64,000 bases of DNA from Streptomyces liliifuscus (GCF_016598615.1 NZ_CP066831.1:1798001-1862000); one strand, 5' to 3'. Positions 23,301 to 31,875 are shown, counted from the first letter of the stretch. Notes: a model not told the origin generated them from the sequence alone. Made by a program: numbers and translations.

Positions 23301-25557
23301 GGTGAACGGCGCGACCGAGACGGCGGTCCTCTACGTGGACGGCGTCGAGGCGGCCCGGGCGACCGGCGTCACCATCAGGCCGTCCGAGCTGTACGACGCG
23401 TCGAAGGGCTACTCCGGCTACATCGGCAGGTCCATGTACTCCCCCGACCCGTACTTCGGCGGCGAGGTCGACGACTTCCGGATCTACAACCGGGCCCTGT
23501 CGCCCGCCGAGGTCCTGGAGCTGAGCGGGAACACCACGGGGATCGCCTCGGCGACCCACCCCGCGCTGAAGGTCGGCGCGATCATCGACGACGCGGACAG
23601 CAGGATCACGCTCCCACTCGCGGAGGGCAGTGATGTCACGGCCCTGGCACCGGAGTTCGGCCTCGCCCACGGGGCGTCGATCAGCCCCGCGTCCGGCTCG
23701 CTGCACGACTTCACCGAGCCCGTGAAGTACGAGGTGACCGGCTCGGACGGCAGGAAGCGCACCTGGACGGTCAGGGCACTCGAGATGAAGAGCCCGGTGC
23801 TGCCTGGGCTCAACGCCGACCCGAACATCACGAGGTTCGGCGACACCTTCTACATCTACCCGACCACCGACGGCTTCCCGGGCTGGAGCGGCACGCAGTT
23901 CAAGGCGTACTCGTCCAAGGACCTGGTGCACTGGGAGGACCACGGCGTCATCCTGGACCTCGGTCCTGACGTCGGCTGGGCCGACAGCAGGGCCTGGGCG
24001 CCGGCGATCGAGGAGCGGAACGGCAAGTACTACTTCTACTTCTGCGCCGACGCGAACATCGGTGTCGCGGTGTCCGACTCGCCCACCGGTCCGTTCAAGG
24101 ACGTGCTGGGCAAGCCGCTGCTGAAGGCGGGCCTGTACCCGGGCCAGATGATCGACCCGGCGGTGTTCACCGACGACGACGGCACGCCGTACCTCTACTG
24201 GGGCAACGGCAGGGCGTACGCCGTCCCGCTGAACGACGACATGATCTCCTTCGACGCCTCGAAGGTCACCGACATGACTCCCAGCGGCTACAACGAGGGC
24301 ACCTTCGTCATCAAGCGCAAGGGCACCTACTACTTCATGTGGTCGGAGAACGACACCCGGGACGAGAACTACCGCGTCGCCTATGCGACCGGCTCCTCGC
24401 CCACGGGCCCCTGGACCAAGCGGGGCGTGATCCTGGAGAAGGACCTGTCCCTGGGCATCAAGGGCCCCGGCCACCATTCGGTGGTCAAGGTGCCGAACAC
24501 CGACGACTGGTACATCGCCTACCACCGCTTCGCCATCCCCGGCGGGGACGGCACGAACCGCGAAACCACCGTCGACAAGCTGGAGTTCGACGCCGACGGC
24601 CTGATCAAGAAGGTCGTCCCGACCCTGTCGAGCATCGACCCGGTCACCATCGTCCGGGCGGGCCCGGACGCGATGGGCACGGAGGGCACCGCGATCCCGG
24701 TCACGGGCACGATCTCCGGGGCGGGCAGGCCACGCTGGACGGTCGGGGCCGGAGCGCCCTGCACGTTCGCCGACCCCGAGGCCATCCTCACGTCGATCAC
24801 CTGCGCCGACGACGGTACGTACGAGGTGACGCTGACCGGTGGCCGCAGCAGTGACACGCTCACCGTGACCGTGGACAACGCGGCGCCGGTGATCACGTCG
24901 GCCACGGGGCCCGCCTCGGCGGTGTCCGTCGGCAGGAGCGCGGCCGTCAAGGCCGAGTTCACCGACCTGGGGGCGGACGACACCCAGACGTGCAAGGTCG
25001 ACTGGAAGGACGGCACCGACCCGACCACCGGCAAGGTCACCGCCACCGGCTGCGAGGCCACGCACACCTACAAGAAGGCGGGCATCCACCGTCCGGTGAT
25101 CACGGTCACCGACGACGACGGCGGCAAGGACAGCACCCAGCTGCCCGAACTGGTCGTCTACGACCGCGGGGCCGGTCCGATCGCCGGCGTAGGAGTCATC
25201 TCCTCCCCGGCGGGCGCCTACCCGGCGAAGCCCTCGCTGACCGGTCTCGCGGGCTTCTCCTTCGGCGCCGCGTACAAGAAGGCGAAGGACACCGTGCCCA
25301 GCGGCAACGCGACCTTCGACTTCGCGGCGGCCAAGCTGAAGTTCCGCTCCACCGCCTCGGACTGGCTGGTCGTCACCCGCTCCGAAGCCCAGTACCAAGG
25401 CTCCGGCACGGTGAACGGCACCGGCGGCTACGCCTTCCGCATCACCATCACGGACTCCCCCGACACGTACCGCATCAAGATCTGGAGGAAGTCCACGGGC
25501 GACATCGTCTACGACAACCGCACCGGCACGAAGGCTTACGGCATCGTGCTCGGCTGA
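20359..25557 (+). CDS. Giant secreted protein with two GH43 domains, two LamG domains and PKD-like repeats
   Basis: 1732 residues. Approximate order: signal peptide (to 40, ending PADAAES), LamG domain 1 (42-250), two atrophied bacterial Ig-like repeats (256-440), GH43 domain 1 (443-745), Big_4-like domain (755-835), LamG domain 2 (838-1060), a small beta domain (1064-1143), GH43 domain 2 (1145-1425), PKD/Ig-like repeats (1430-1615) and a C-terminal beta domain (1620-1732). Both catalytic sets look intact: LRDPF, VIDSTM and AAEGPL in domain 1; NADPNI, MIDPAVF and NEGTFV in domain 2. Likely an extracellular arabinan or arabinogalactan hydrolase acting on two linkages. AGAGGAAG precedes the ATG. 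Confidence 0.92.
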   Translation: MQLARPRSRTRRWAGGLAGLTAASLVLGLAGPVAPADAAESADITDGLALWYKLDAASGTTVADASGNGRTGTVNGAATWSDAGEGLSFNGSDTYVKVPDNIMSGMNSISVSMDVKVDSAQNTPYFVYGFGNTSGSAGNGYLFTTGSTFRTSIASGNWSTEQTTQPSPARAMTRAVWKQVTYTQTGNTGVLYEDGVEVARNTAVTITPGSIGSGTTTANYIGKSVYPGDKLFKGSIRDFRVYDRALAGSEVEQLSLPVATRGVADDKAALTLGDTSAVVADLTLPATGTAGGSAISWKSDTPSVVSDSGSVTRPAAGEPDGRATLTATLKKGPVTDTKSFDITVPAAFDDDTATEQAAEALKVDNLDDVRGNITLPATGSYGTKVGWTSAKPDVVSADGIVHRPAHGDGGTTVELTATVTKGDAQATRVLTAKVPELPAEAPLKGYMFSYFTGEGTSDGEQLYAALSKGDDPLKWRELNDGKPVLTSTLGEKGLRDPFIIRSPEGDKFYQIATDLRIYGNGNWDASQRTGSKSIMVWESTDLVHWTDQRLVKVSPDSAGNTWAPEAFYDEKLGSYVVFWASKLYDNPEHSGDTYNRMMYATTRDFRTFSEPKVWIDRGYSVIDSTMIKQGDTYYRLSKDERNNSSSTPNSKFIFQEKSDSILDESWDFVAEGIGKGAMSAAEGPLVFKSNTEEKWYAFLDEFGGRGYIPFETTNLASGNWTPSTGYDLPSRPRHGTVLPVTQAEYDRLLNAYQPDQIVESVEDVKVTTGIGDAPVLPGTVIAEYADGVERPVSVTWDDVPASAYAQAGTFTVKGSLPDGAALRAEAEVTVSAEGPDVPADLVLHYGFDETGGSIARDSSGHGYHGTYVRTPDFGTGVDGGSFKMSGGSSSSTTSPYVRIPNGVLRNTDSVTVSTYAKWKGGDNFQWLFGLGPDSDKYLFATPSNGGGKLFSAITKATWSGEKQMIGGSQLTPGEWQHVTVTVNGATETAVLYVDGVEAARATGVTIRPSELYDASKGYSGYIGRSMYSPDPYFGGEVDDFRIYNRALSPAEVLELSGNTTGIASATHPALKVGAIIDDADSRITLPLAEGSDVTALAPEFGLAHGASISPASGSLHDFTEPVKYEVTGSDGRKRTWTVRALEMKSPVLPGLNADPNITRFGDTFYIYPTTDGFPGWSGTQFKAYSSKDLVHWEDHGVILDLGPDVGWADSRAWAPAIEERNGKYYFYFCADANIGVAVSDSPTGPFKDVLGKPLLKAGLYPGQMIDPAVFTDDDGTPYLYWGNGRAYAVPLNDDMISFDASKVTDMTPSGYNEGTFVIKRKGTYYFMWSENDTRDENYRVAYATGSSPTGPWTKRGVILEKDLSLGIKGPGHHSVVKVPNTDDWYIAYHRFAIPGGDGTNRETTVDKLEFDADGLIKKVVPTLSSIDPVTIVRAGPDAMGTEGTAIPVTGTISGAGRPRWTVGAGAPCTFADPEAILTSITCADDGTYEVTLTGGRSSDTLTVTVDNAAPVITSATGPASAVSVGRSAAVKAEFTDLGADDTQTCKVDWKDGTDPTTGKVTATGCEATHTYKKAGIHRPVITVTDDDGGKDSTQLPELVVYDRGAGPIAGVGVISSPAGAYPAKPSLTGLAGFSFGAAYKKAKDTVPSGNATFDFAAAKLKFRSTASDWLVVTRSEAQYQGSGTVNGTGGYAFRITITDSPDTYRIKIWRKSTGDIVYDNRTGTKAYGIVLG

Positions 25558-25582
25558 CGGCTGACGCACCACCCTCAGCAGC

Positions 25583-25617
25583 AGAGGCGCCCGGGGCTCT
25601 TGGCCCCGGGCGCCTCT
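25583..25617. terminator. Bidirectional terminator between the giant GH43 and VOC genes
   Basis: A perfect 15-bp stem, AGAGGCGCCCGGGGC at 25583-25597 and its complement at 25603-25617, with the loop TCTTG. It lies 25 bp past the rightward gene, and the stop codon of the leftward VOC gene overlaps the right arm's edge. Confidence 0.9.
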
Positions 25618-26068
25618 ATTCGGCTCGGCCGGAAACGTACTGGGCCGCGTACTCACCGGTGGCCGGGACGTTCGTGATGACGTCGACCATGACGCCGTCG
25701 GGTGCCCCGACGATGAAGTGACGCTGCCCGAACTCCTCCGTGCGCAGCGTGAGGAGCACGGGCAGGCCCGCCTCCTCGACCAGTCGCCGGTGTTCGGCGT
25801 CGGCGTCCTCGACCTCGAAGTTGAGCAGGAGCCCGCCCCGGACGGGGACGCGATGCCCTTCGGGGAGGGTCGGGTGGGTGTGGTCGAGCAGTGCGAGTTC
25901 GTACTGCGGGGCCTCGGTGTGCCTGAGGCTCACGTACCAGTCGGCCTCGAAGGTCGCCTCGAACCCGAAGTGACGGACGTAGAAGTCGCGCGACGCGGCG
26001 ACGTCACGGGTGGCGATCACCGGGTAGAAGCCGCTGAGCCGGGTCTTCATGGCATCTCTCTCTTTCAT
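25616..26068 (-). CDS. VOC-fold (glyoxalase/bleomycin-resistance-like) protein
   Basis: 150 residues, one glyoxalase-type unit pair: [22 protein letters not shown] at the start, [18 protein letters not shown] in the middle, and [15 protein letters not shown] near the end. Members bind metals, antibiotics or small metabolites; no specific function can be assigned. The ATG at 26068 has GGAGGAG at good spacing; an inner ATG at 26050 also has a weak site. It is divergent from a tetR gene, with paired operators between them, so it is probably the repressor's main target. Confidence 0.85.
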   Translation of the reverse strand: MKERDAMKTRLSGFYPVIATRDVAASRDFYVRHFGFEATFEADWYVSLRHTEAPQYELALLDHTHPTLPEGHRVPVRGGLLLNFEVEDADAEHRRLVEEAGLPVLLTLRTEEFGQRHFIVGAPDGVMVDVITNVPATGEYAAQYVSGRAE

Positions 26069-26100
26069 GACAGCTCTCCTCCGCTCGCACACCCCGTTTC

Positions 26101-26148
26101 ACATACCCGGGGTATGTGAAAAAGAACGTTAGCATACCCGGGGTATGC
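26101..26148. promoter_or_regulatory. Paired TetR operators in the VOC/tetR divergent promoter
   Basis: ACATACCCGGGGTATGT (26101-26117) and GCATACCCGGGGTATGC (26132-26148) are each perfect 8-1-8 palindromes sharing the core CATACCCGGGGTATG, with centres 31 bp apart (three helical turns). They lie between the VOC start (26068) and the tetR start (26172). Confidence 0.88.
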
Positions 26149-26171
26149 GAACTCGATGAGGTGGAGCGCGG

Positions 26172-26756
26172 ATGGCTGTCACGAGGGCCGAGCAGCGGGC
26201 GGCGACCCGGCGGGCGCTGTTGGCCGAGGGGCGTCGGCGGTTCTCCGCCGACGGCTACCACGACGTGGTGCTCGCGGAGGTGGCCCGGGCCGTCGGGGTC
26301 ACGAAGGGCGCGGCCTACCACCACTTCGAGAGCAAGGCGGGGCTCTTCCGGGCCGTGGTCGCCGAGGTGCAGCGCGAACTCGGCGAGAGGGTCGCGGAGT
26401 CCGCCGAGCGGTACGACGACCCGTGGGAGCGGCTACGGGCCGGTTGCCGGACCTTCCTGGCCGCCGGGTCCGACCCGGCCGTGCGCCGGATCCTGCTGGT
26501 GGACGCCCCGACCGCGCTCGGCTGGGACGAGTGGCGGGCCATGGACGAGGAGTCCTCCGCCCGGCATCTGGGCGAGGCGCTGGAGGCCTTGGTGGAGGCC
26601 GGGGTCATCATCGAGCAGCCGGTGGAACCGCTGGCCCGTCTGCTGTCGGGAGCCATGAACGAGGCCGCGCTGTGGCTGGCCCGCGTGACGGACCCGGAGG
26701 CGCAGGCTCGGACCGAACAGGCCCTGGACCGGCTGCTGAACGGGCTGCGGGCCTGA
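26172..26756 (+). CDS. TetR-family repressor
   Basis: 194 residues. Helix-turn-helix at about 12-58 (VLAEVARAVGVTKGAAYHHFESKAGLFRAV region), then an all-helical ligand domain containing VDAPTALGWDEWRAMDEE, a pattern common in TetR regulators of small hydrolases and transporters. GGAG precedes the ATG. It is divergent from the VOC-protein gene, with two palindromic operators in between, so autoregulation and control of that gene are expected. Confidence 0.93.
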   Translation: MAVTRAEQRAATRRALLAEGRRRFSADGYHDVVLAEVARAVGVTKGAAYHHFESKAGLFRAVVAEVQRELGERVAESAERYDDPWERLRAGCRTFLAAGSDPAVRRILLVDAPTALGWDEWRAMDEESSARHLGEALEALVEAGVIIEQPVEPLARLLSGAMNEAALWLARVTDPEAQARTEQALDRLLNGLRA

Positions 26757-26803
26757 GACCCTGACCGAACTCACCGTATCCGCAGCCCTGTTGGCAACGG
26801 CAA

Positions 26804-26843
26804 GCGGCGAGGGGCCACCTCCCTTGAGGTGGCCCCTCGCCGC
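26804..26843. terminator. Bidirectional terminator between tetR and yjfF-like genes
   Basis: GCGGCGAGGGGCCACCT (26804-26820) pairs perfectly over 17 bp with 26827-26843, with the loop CCCTTG. It lies 48 bp past the tetR stop and 22 bp from the stop of the convergent permease gene. Confidence 0.92.
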
Positions 26844-26864
26844 GCCGCGGACGGAAGGGAGCCG

Positions 26865-27902
26865 TCAACTTCCCCCCGCCACGGCTTTCTTGCGGCTCGT
26901 CATCGCTCGTTGGATCAGGATGAACGCGCACAGGAGTACACCCGTTGCGATCTTCGTCCACCACGAGCTCAGTGTGCCCTCGAACTGGATGAGGCTCTTG
27001 ATGAGGCCGAGGACGAGGACGCCGAAGAGGGTGCCGATCACATAGCCGGAGCCGCCGGTGAGGAGCGTGCCGCCGATGACGACCGCGGCGATGGCGTCGA
27101 GCTCCATGCCGGTGGCGTGCAGCGGGTCGCCGGACTGGATGTAGAGGGTGAACAGGAGACCCGCGAGCGCCGAGCAGAAACCGCTCATCGTGTAGACGGC
27201 GATCTTGGTGCCGCCCTGCGGAAGCCCCATCAGCAGGGCCGACTGCTCGTTGCCGCCGATGGCGTACACCCGGCGTCCGAAGCGCGTGTAGTGCAGGACG
27301 TAGAACGCCGCGGCCAGTACCACCAGCGCCACGATGGCCCCGATGGAGAGGAAGGCCCCGCCCAGTGACACCTGGGTCTGGGCCATGCTGCTCACGGAGG
27401 AGTCGCCGATGGAGATGGACTCCTTGCTGATGACCAGGCACAGGCCCCGGAAGAGGAAGAGGCCGGCGAGGGTCACGATGAAGGGCTGGATCTCGAAGTT
27501 CTGGATCACATAGCCCATCAGGAAGCCGCCGAAGGCACCCACGGCGAGTGCCATGGGTATCACCACCACGATCGGCAGTCCCTGACGTTCCACCAGCCAT
27601 GCTGTGAACATGGTCGTGAAGCCGATGACCGAGCCGACGGAGAGGTCGATGCCGCCGGACAGGATGACGAAGGTGGCGCCGACGGCCGCGACCAGCAGAT
27701 AGCTGTTGTCGATGAACAGGTTCAGGAAGACCTGTGCTTCGGCGAACCCGTAGTTCTGGTACCGGCTCAGGCCGATGCCGTACATCACGAGGAAGAGACC
27801 GGCCGTCACCAGGACGGGAAGTCGCCGGTCGCCGAGTACGCGCGCGGCCTTGCCTGCCGTGCGGCTGTCCGCCACGGTCGGCCGCTGGGTGGTCGTGCTC
27901 AT
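26865..27902 (-). CDS. yjfF: Sugar ABC transporter permease, YjfF type
   Basis: 345 residues. Second permease of a CUT2 importer related to E. coli YtfQ-YtfR-YtfT-YjfF (galactofuranose). Multiple hydrophobic helices; the CUT2 signature reads SGGIDLSVGSVIGF (about residue 83) and the late motif MELDAIAAVVIGGTLLTGG is typical. Ends RKKAVAGGS. The ATG overlaps the preceding gene's stop (TGATG). Last gene of the leftward operon, facing the terminator. Confidence 0.88.
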   Translation of the reverse strand: MSTTTQRPTVADSRTAGKAARVLGDRRLPVLVTAGLFLVMYGIGLSRYQNYGFAEAQVFLNLFIDNSYLLVAAVGATFVILSGGIDLSVGSVIGFTTMFTAWLVERQGLPIVVVIPMALAVGAFGGFLMGYVIQNFEIQPFIVTLAGLFLFRGLCLVISKESISIGDSSVSSMAQTQVSLGGAFLSIGAIVALVVLAAAFYVLHYTRFGRRVYAIGGNEQSALLMGLPQGGTKIAVYTMSGFCSALAGLLFTLYIQSGDPLHATGMELDAIAAVVIGGTLLTGGSGYVIGTLFGVLVLGLIKSLIQFEGTLSSWWTKIATGVLLCAFILIQRAMTSRKKAVAGGS

Positions 27903-28993
27903 CACGACACCTCCATCTTGGGAGAGGCCTCGGCCGCCGGGGCGGTCTCCGCCGGTGCCGGTGCCGCGGTCTGCTTGCCGCCGCGCTTCGCGCCGAACAC
28001 CTTGGCGCGGAACTTCGGCGACTGCATCAGGCAGACGATGATGACGACGGCGGCCTTGAAGACCAGGTTGGTCTGGGTCGGCACGCCGATGGTGTAGATC
28101 GTGGTGGTCAGGGTCTGGATGACGAGGGCGCCGACGACCGTGCCGCCGATGGAGAACCGGCCGCCGAGCAGCGACGTACCGCCGATGACCACGGCGAGGA
28201 TCGCGTCGAGCTCGATCCACAGACCGGCGTTGTTGCCGTCCGCGGCCGAGGTGTTGGAGCTGATCATCAGGCCCGCGATACCGGCGCACAGCGCGCAGAA
28301 CACGTACACCATGATCTTGATCCGCATGGACCTGATACCGACCAGACGGCTGGCCTCGGCGTTGCCGCCGACGGACTCGACGAGGAGGCCGAGGGCCGTC
28401 TTGCGGGTCAGGGCCACGGTGACGGCGACGACGGCGGCCACGATGAAGATGGAGAAGGGCAGAGTCAGCCAGTAGCCGCCGCCGATCAGCTTGTACGGCT
28501 CGCTGTTGACGGTGATGATCTGCCCGTCGGTGATGAGCTGGGCGACACCGCGGCCGGCGACCATGATGATCAGCGTGGCGATGATCGGCTGGATGCCCAT
28601 CCGGGCGACCAGGAAGCCGTTCCAGAGGCCGCAGACGATGGCGGCCGCCAGCCCGATCCCCAGGGCCAGGAACACCCCGGACAGGGCGCTCTGGTCGGCC
28701 TGGTCGCTGATGTACGAACAGGTCAGGGCGCCGGTGATGGCGACCACTGCGCCGACGGAGAGGTCGATGCCGCCGGTGGCGATGACCAGGGTCATGCCGA
28801 CCGCGACCAGGATGAGGGGCGAGCCGAACAGGACGATCGAGACGAGGCTGCCGTAGAGGTGGCCGTCCGTCATCTTGATGGCGAAGAAGTCGGGTGTGAA
28901 GGGAACGTTGACGAGCAGCAGGATGACCAGCACGGCGACCGGCCAGAACAGGTGATGGTGCGTCAGCGCTCGCCATCGGGGAGTGGTGGTCAC
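27902..28993 (-). CDS. ytfT: Sugar ABC transporter permease, YtfT type
   Basis: 363 residues. First permease of the CUT2 importer: TGGIDLSVGAVVAITGAL and WIELDAILAVVIGGTSLLGG are the family signatures. It has an Ala/Pro-rich cytoplasmic tail (about 335-363) not needed for the fold. The GTG overlaps the stop of the ATPase gene (GTGA), which fixes the start. Confidence 0.88.
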   Translation of the reverse strand: MTTTPRWRALTHHHLFWPVAVLVILLLVNVPFTPDFFAIKMTDGHLYGSLVSIVLFGSPLILVAVGMTLVIATGGIDLSVGAVVAITGALTCSYISDQADQSALSGVFLALGIGLAAAIVCGLWNGFLVARMGIQPIIATLIIMVAGRGVAQLITDGQIITVNSEPYKLIGGGYWLTLPFSIFIVAAVVAVTVALTRKTALGLLVESVGGNAEASRLVGIRSMRIKIMVYVFCALCAGIAGLMISSNTSAADGNNAGLWIELDAILAVVIGGTSLLGGRFSIGGTVVGALVIQTLTTTIYTIGVPTQTNLVFKAAVVIIVCLMQSPKFRAKVFGAKRGGKQTAAPAPAETAPAAEASPKMEVS

Positions 28994-30528
28994 TGGTGCT
29001 CTCCGCTCGCGATGGTCTCCAGGATCCGGGTGGTGGTGATCTCGGGCCCGTTGACGAGCTGCGCCACCAGCTTGCGGTCGCGCAGCACTCCGATGGTGTG
29101 GCTGAGCCGCAGGACCTCCTCCAGCTCAGCCGCGATGTACAGCACGGCCATGCCCTCCTCGGAGAGCGAGACCACGAGCTTCTGGATCTCGGCCTTCGCG
29201 CCGATGTCGATGCCGCGCGTCGGCTCGTCCAGGATCAGCAGTTTCGGCTGGGTGATCAGCCAGCGGGCGAGCAGCACCTTCTGCTGGTTGCCGCCGCTGA
29301 GCTGGCCGACCCTGGCCTCGGGGTTGGCGGGCCTGATGTCCAGGGCCTTGATGTACTTGGCGACGAGTTCGTCGCGCTGGGCGACCGGGATGGGCCGGGT
29401 CCAGCCGCGGGTGGCCTGCAGGGCGAGGATGATGTTCTCCCGCACCGTCAGGTCCGGTACGAGGCCCTCGGTCTTGCGGTTCTCCGAGCAGAACGCGACG
29501 CCCGCGGCGATCGCGTCGTTCGGGGCACTCATCGAGACCTGCTTGCCGCCGATGGTCAGCCGCCCGCTGTCGGGGTGGTCGGCGCCGAAGAGCAGCCGGG
29601 CGAGTTCGGTGCGGCCGGATCCGAGGAGTCCGGCGAGTCCGATGACCTCGCCCTTCTTGATCTCCAGGTCGAAGGGGGCGATGCCGCCGACGCGGCCGAG
29701 GCCGTCGGCCTGGAGCAGCGGTTCGCCCACGTCGGAGTGGAGTTGCTGGTCGTGCAGCTCCTCCAGCTGGTCGAGGGCCTTGCCGATCATCAGCTGGACG
29801 AGGCCGACCTGGTCGAGGTCGCGGACCATGTGCTCGCCGACCAGGGCGCCGTTGCGCAGGACGGTCATCCGGTCGCAGACCTCGTAGATCTGGTCGAGGA
29901 AGTGCGACACGAAGAGGATCGCGACGCCCTCGTCCTTCAACCGCCGCATCAGGGCGAAGAGTTCGAGGACCTCGTCGCGGTCGAGGCTGGAGGTCGGCTC
30001 GTCGAGGATGAGCACCTTGGTGCCCGCCCCCTGGCCGTCGGCGTCCCCGGTGCCCACCGACCGTACGATCGCGACCAGTTGCTGCACGGCCAGCGGGTAC
30101 GAGGACAGGGGCGCGGTGACGTCGATGTCGAGGCCGAGCCGGTCGACCAGCTCGGCGGCCTCCCGACGCAGCCGCTTCCACTGGATGCGGCCGAAGCGGG
30201 TGGGTTCGCGTCCGATGAAGATGTTCTCCGCCACCGACAGATTGGGGCAGAGGTTGACCTCCTGATAGACCGTGCTGACGCCGGCCTGCTGCGCCTGCGA
30301 CGGGCTGGCGAACCGTACGGTCGTGCCGCTGAGGGTGATGGTGCCGCCGTCCAGGGGGTGGACCCCGGTCAGCACCTTGATGAGAGTGGACTTTCCGGCG
30401 CCGTTCTCGCCGAGCAGGGCGTGGATCTCGCCGGGGAAGAGCCGGAAGTCGACACCCGACAGAGCCCGTACCCCCGGAAACTCTTTGACTATGCCCGTCA
30501 TCTCCAGGACGGGCAGCGGCTCTGCCAT
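28990..30528 (-). CDS. ytfR: Sugar ABC transporter ATP-binding protein, YtfR type (double ATPase)
   Basis: 512 residues with two ABC domains, as in all CUT2 ATPases. Domain 1: Walker A GENGAGKST, Walker B KVLILDEPTSSLD, degenerate signature YPLAVQQLVAI. Domain 2: degenerate P-loop GLLGSGRTE, signature LSGGNQQKVLLARW, Walker B LLILDEPTRGID. It powers uptake through YtfT/YjfF. ATG 30528 has GAGGAG eight bases upstream. A 250-bp gap holding a 14-bp tandem array separates it from the binding-protein gene of the same operon. Confidence 0.92.
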   Translation of the reverse strand: MAEPLPVLEMTGIVKEFPGVRALSGVDFRLFPGEIHALLGENGAGKSTLIKVLTGVHPLDGGTITLSGTTVRFASPSQAQQAGVSTVYQEVNLCPNLSVAENIFIGREPTRFGRIQWKRLRREAAELVDRLGLDIDVTAPLSSYPLAVQQLVAIVRSVGTGDADGQGAGTKVLILDEPTSSLDRDEVLELFALMRRLKDEGVAILFVSHFLDQIYEVCDRMTVLRNGALVGEHMVRDLDQVGLVQLMIGKALDQLEELHDQQLHSDVGEPLLQADGLGRVGGIAPFDLEIKKGEVIGLAGLLGSGRTELARLLFGADHPDSGRLTIGGKQVSMSAPNDAIAAGVAFCSENRKTEGLVPDLTVRENIILALQATRGWTRPIPVAQRDELVAKYIKALDIRPANPEARVGQLSGGNQQKVLLARWLITQPKLLILDEPTRGIDIGAKAEIQKLVVSLSEEGMAVLYIAAELEEVLRLSHTIGVLRDRKLVAQLVNGPEITTTRILETIASGEHQ

Positions 30529-30627
30529 GGCAGCGCTCCTCATGGATTTCGTTCAGGCCCGCAGGGAGCCCCCTGAGCCGAGGTCTTCGGCCGGACGGAG
30601 GCTCCCTGGCGGTGGGTGCGGTCGGTC

Positions 30628-30795
30628 GGTACGTGCGGGTCGACACCCGCGGATCCATACCTGCGGATCCGTACGTGCGGATCGGCACCCGCGGATCAGT
30701 GACTGCGGATCGGCACCCGTAGGTCGGTACCTGCGGGGTCAGCGCCCGTGGGTCAGTACCTGCGGGAGGCGCCCCTGGGTCAGTACTTGCGGGTC
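30628..30795. repeat. Twelve-unit 14-bp tandem array between ytfQ- and ytfR-like genes
   Basis: Units fit nnnACCTGCGGATC, alternating with nnnACCCGCGGATC; seven are exactly 14 bp and the remaining five 11-16 bp, 168 bp in all. The rightmost unit, AGTACTTGCGGGTC (30782-30795), lies inside the last codons of the binding-protein gene, and its TGA stop (30780-30782) falls at the edge of that unit. The array lies within the operon's transcript, between the binding protein and its ATPase. Confidence 0.85.
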
Positions 30796-31790
30796 GGGAG
30801 CGCGTCCTTGGCCTGCTCCTGCAGGAAGTCGCCCTCCTTGGTCTTGATCCGGCGCTCGACCGTCTCGCCGTCGTTGACCTGCTTCACGAGCTCCATCAGC
30901 TGGGGGCCGAGCAGCGGGTTGCACTCGACGATGCCGTTGATCTTGCCCTCGGACATCGCGACGAAGCCGTCCTTCACGCCGTCGACCGAGACGATCAGGA
31001 TGTCCTTGCCGGGCTTCTTGCCGGCCGCCTCGATGGACTGGATGGCGCCGAGGGCCATGTCGTCGTTGTGCGCGTAGAGGACGTTGATGTCCGGGTTGGA
31101 CTGCAGGAAGGCCGCCATGACCTGCTTGCCGCCGGCCCGGGTGAAGTCGCCGGTCTGGCTGACGACGACCTTCCAGTCGTCCTTGTGATCGGCATCCATG
31201 ATCTCCTTGAAGCCCTTGGCGCGCTCGATCGCGGGGGCGGCACCGGTGGTGCCCTCCAGCTGTGCGATCTTCACCGCGCCCTTGTGGCCGGCCTTCTCGA
31301 GGACCTTCTCCAGCATCTTGGCCGCGCGCCGGCCCTCGTCGGTGAAGTCGGAGCCGATGAAGGACACGTACAGGGAGTCGTCGGAGGTCTCGATGGAGCG
31401 GTCGGTGAGGATGACCGGGATCTTGGCGGACTTGGCCTCCTTGAGCACCGCGTCCCAGCCCGTGACGACCACCGGCGAGAAGGCTATGACGTTCACCTTC
31501 TGCGCGATGTAGCTGCGGATCGCCGAGATCTGGTTCTCCTGCTTCTGCTGGGCGTCGGAGAACTTGAGGTTGTAGCCGGCCTCCTTGGCCGCCTCCTTCA
31601 CCGACTTGGTGTTGGCGGTACGCCAGCCGCTCTCCGAGCCGACCTGTGCGAAGCCGAGGGTGATCTTCTTGCCACCGCTGCCGCCGGCGGAGGAACTCGA
31701 GCCGCCCTCGTCCTCCTTGGCGCAGGCCGCCAGGCCGCCCGCCGCCGCCACGCCGACCGCCGCGGTGAGGAAGTTCCTTCTGTTGAGCAT
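30780..31790 (-). CDS. ytfQ: Sugar-binding lipoprotein, YtfQ type
   Basis: 336 residues. Periplasmic-binding protein of the CUT2 class. Tat-type signal NRRNFLTAAVGVAAAGG with lipobox LAAC, then a Ser/Gly linker and the sugar-binding fold (KKITLGFAQVGSESGWRTANTKS, a start I associate with galactofuranose/arabinose-binding YtfQ). ATG 31790 is chosen because AAAGGAG lies seven bases before it; a longer reading has no site. Nearby arabinofuranosidases make arabinofuranose or galactofuranose likely ligands. Confidence 0.88.
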   Translation of the reverse strand: MLNRRNFLTAAVGVAAAGGLAACAKEDEGGSSSSAGGSGGKKITLGFAQVGSESGWRTANTKSVKEAAKEAGYNLKFSDAQQKQENQISAIRSYIAQKVNVIAFSPVVVTGWDAVLKEAKSAKIPVILTDRSIETSDDSLYVSFIGSDFTDEGRRAAKMLEKVLEKAGHKGAVKIAQLEGTTGAAPAIERAKGFKEIMDADHKDDWKVVVSQTGDFTRAGGKQVMAAFLQSNPDINVLYAHNDDMALGAIQSIEAAGKKPGKDILIVSVDGVKDGFVAMSEGKINGIVECNPLLGPQLMELVKQVNDGETVERRIKTKEGDFLQEQAKDALPTRKY

Positions 31791-31875
31791 GTGTCTTCTC
31801 CTTTGAAGAGCCGGTCCCTGGGGGACCTGCTGGTACGCCGTGCTACTCGCCGGGACAGGCTGCCCTCGTCCAGCC

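Noticed and set aside
23038..25656. 872-residue ORF antisense to the giant GH43 gene
   Set aside because: High-GC antisense shadow with Val/Arg/Gly-rich composition and no recognisable domain; the sense protein has clear domains.
27734..29887. 717-residue plus-strand ORF over the transporter genes
   Set aside because: Antisense to ytfR/ytfT-like genes; low-complexity composition, no motifs, no ribosome site.
30628..30795. CRISPR array
   Set aside because: Units are only 14 bp and adjacent, with no unique spacers and no cas genes.
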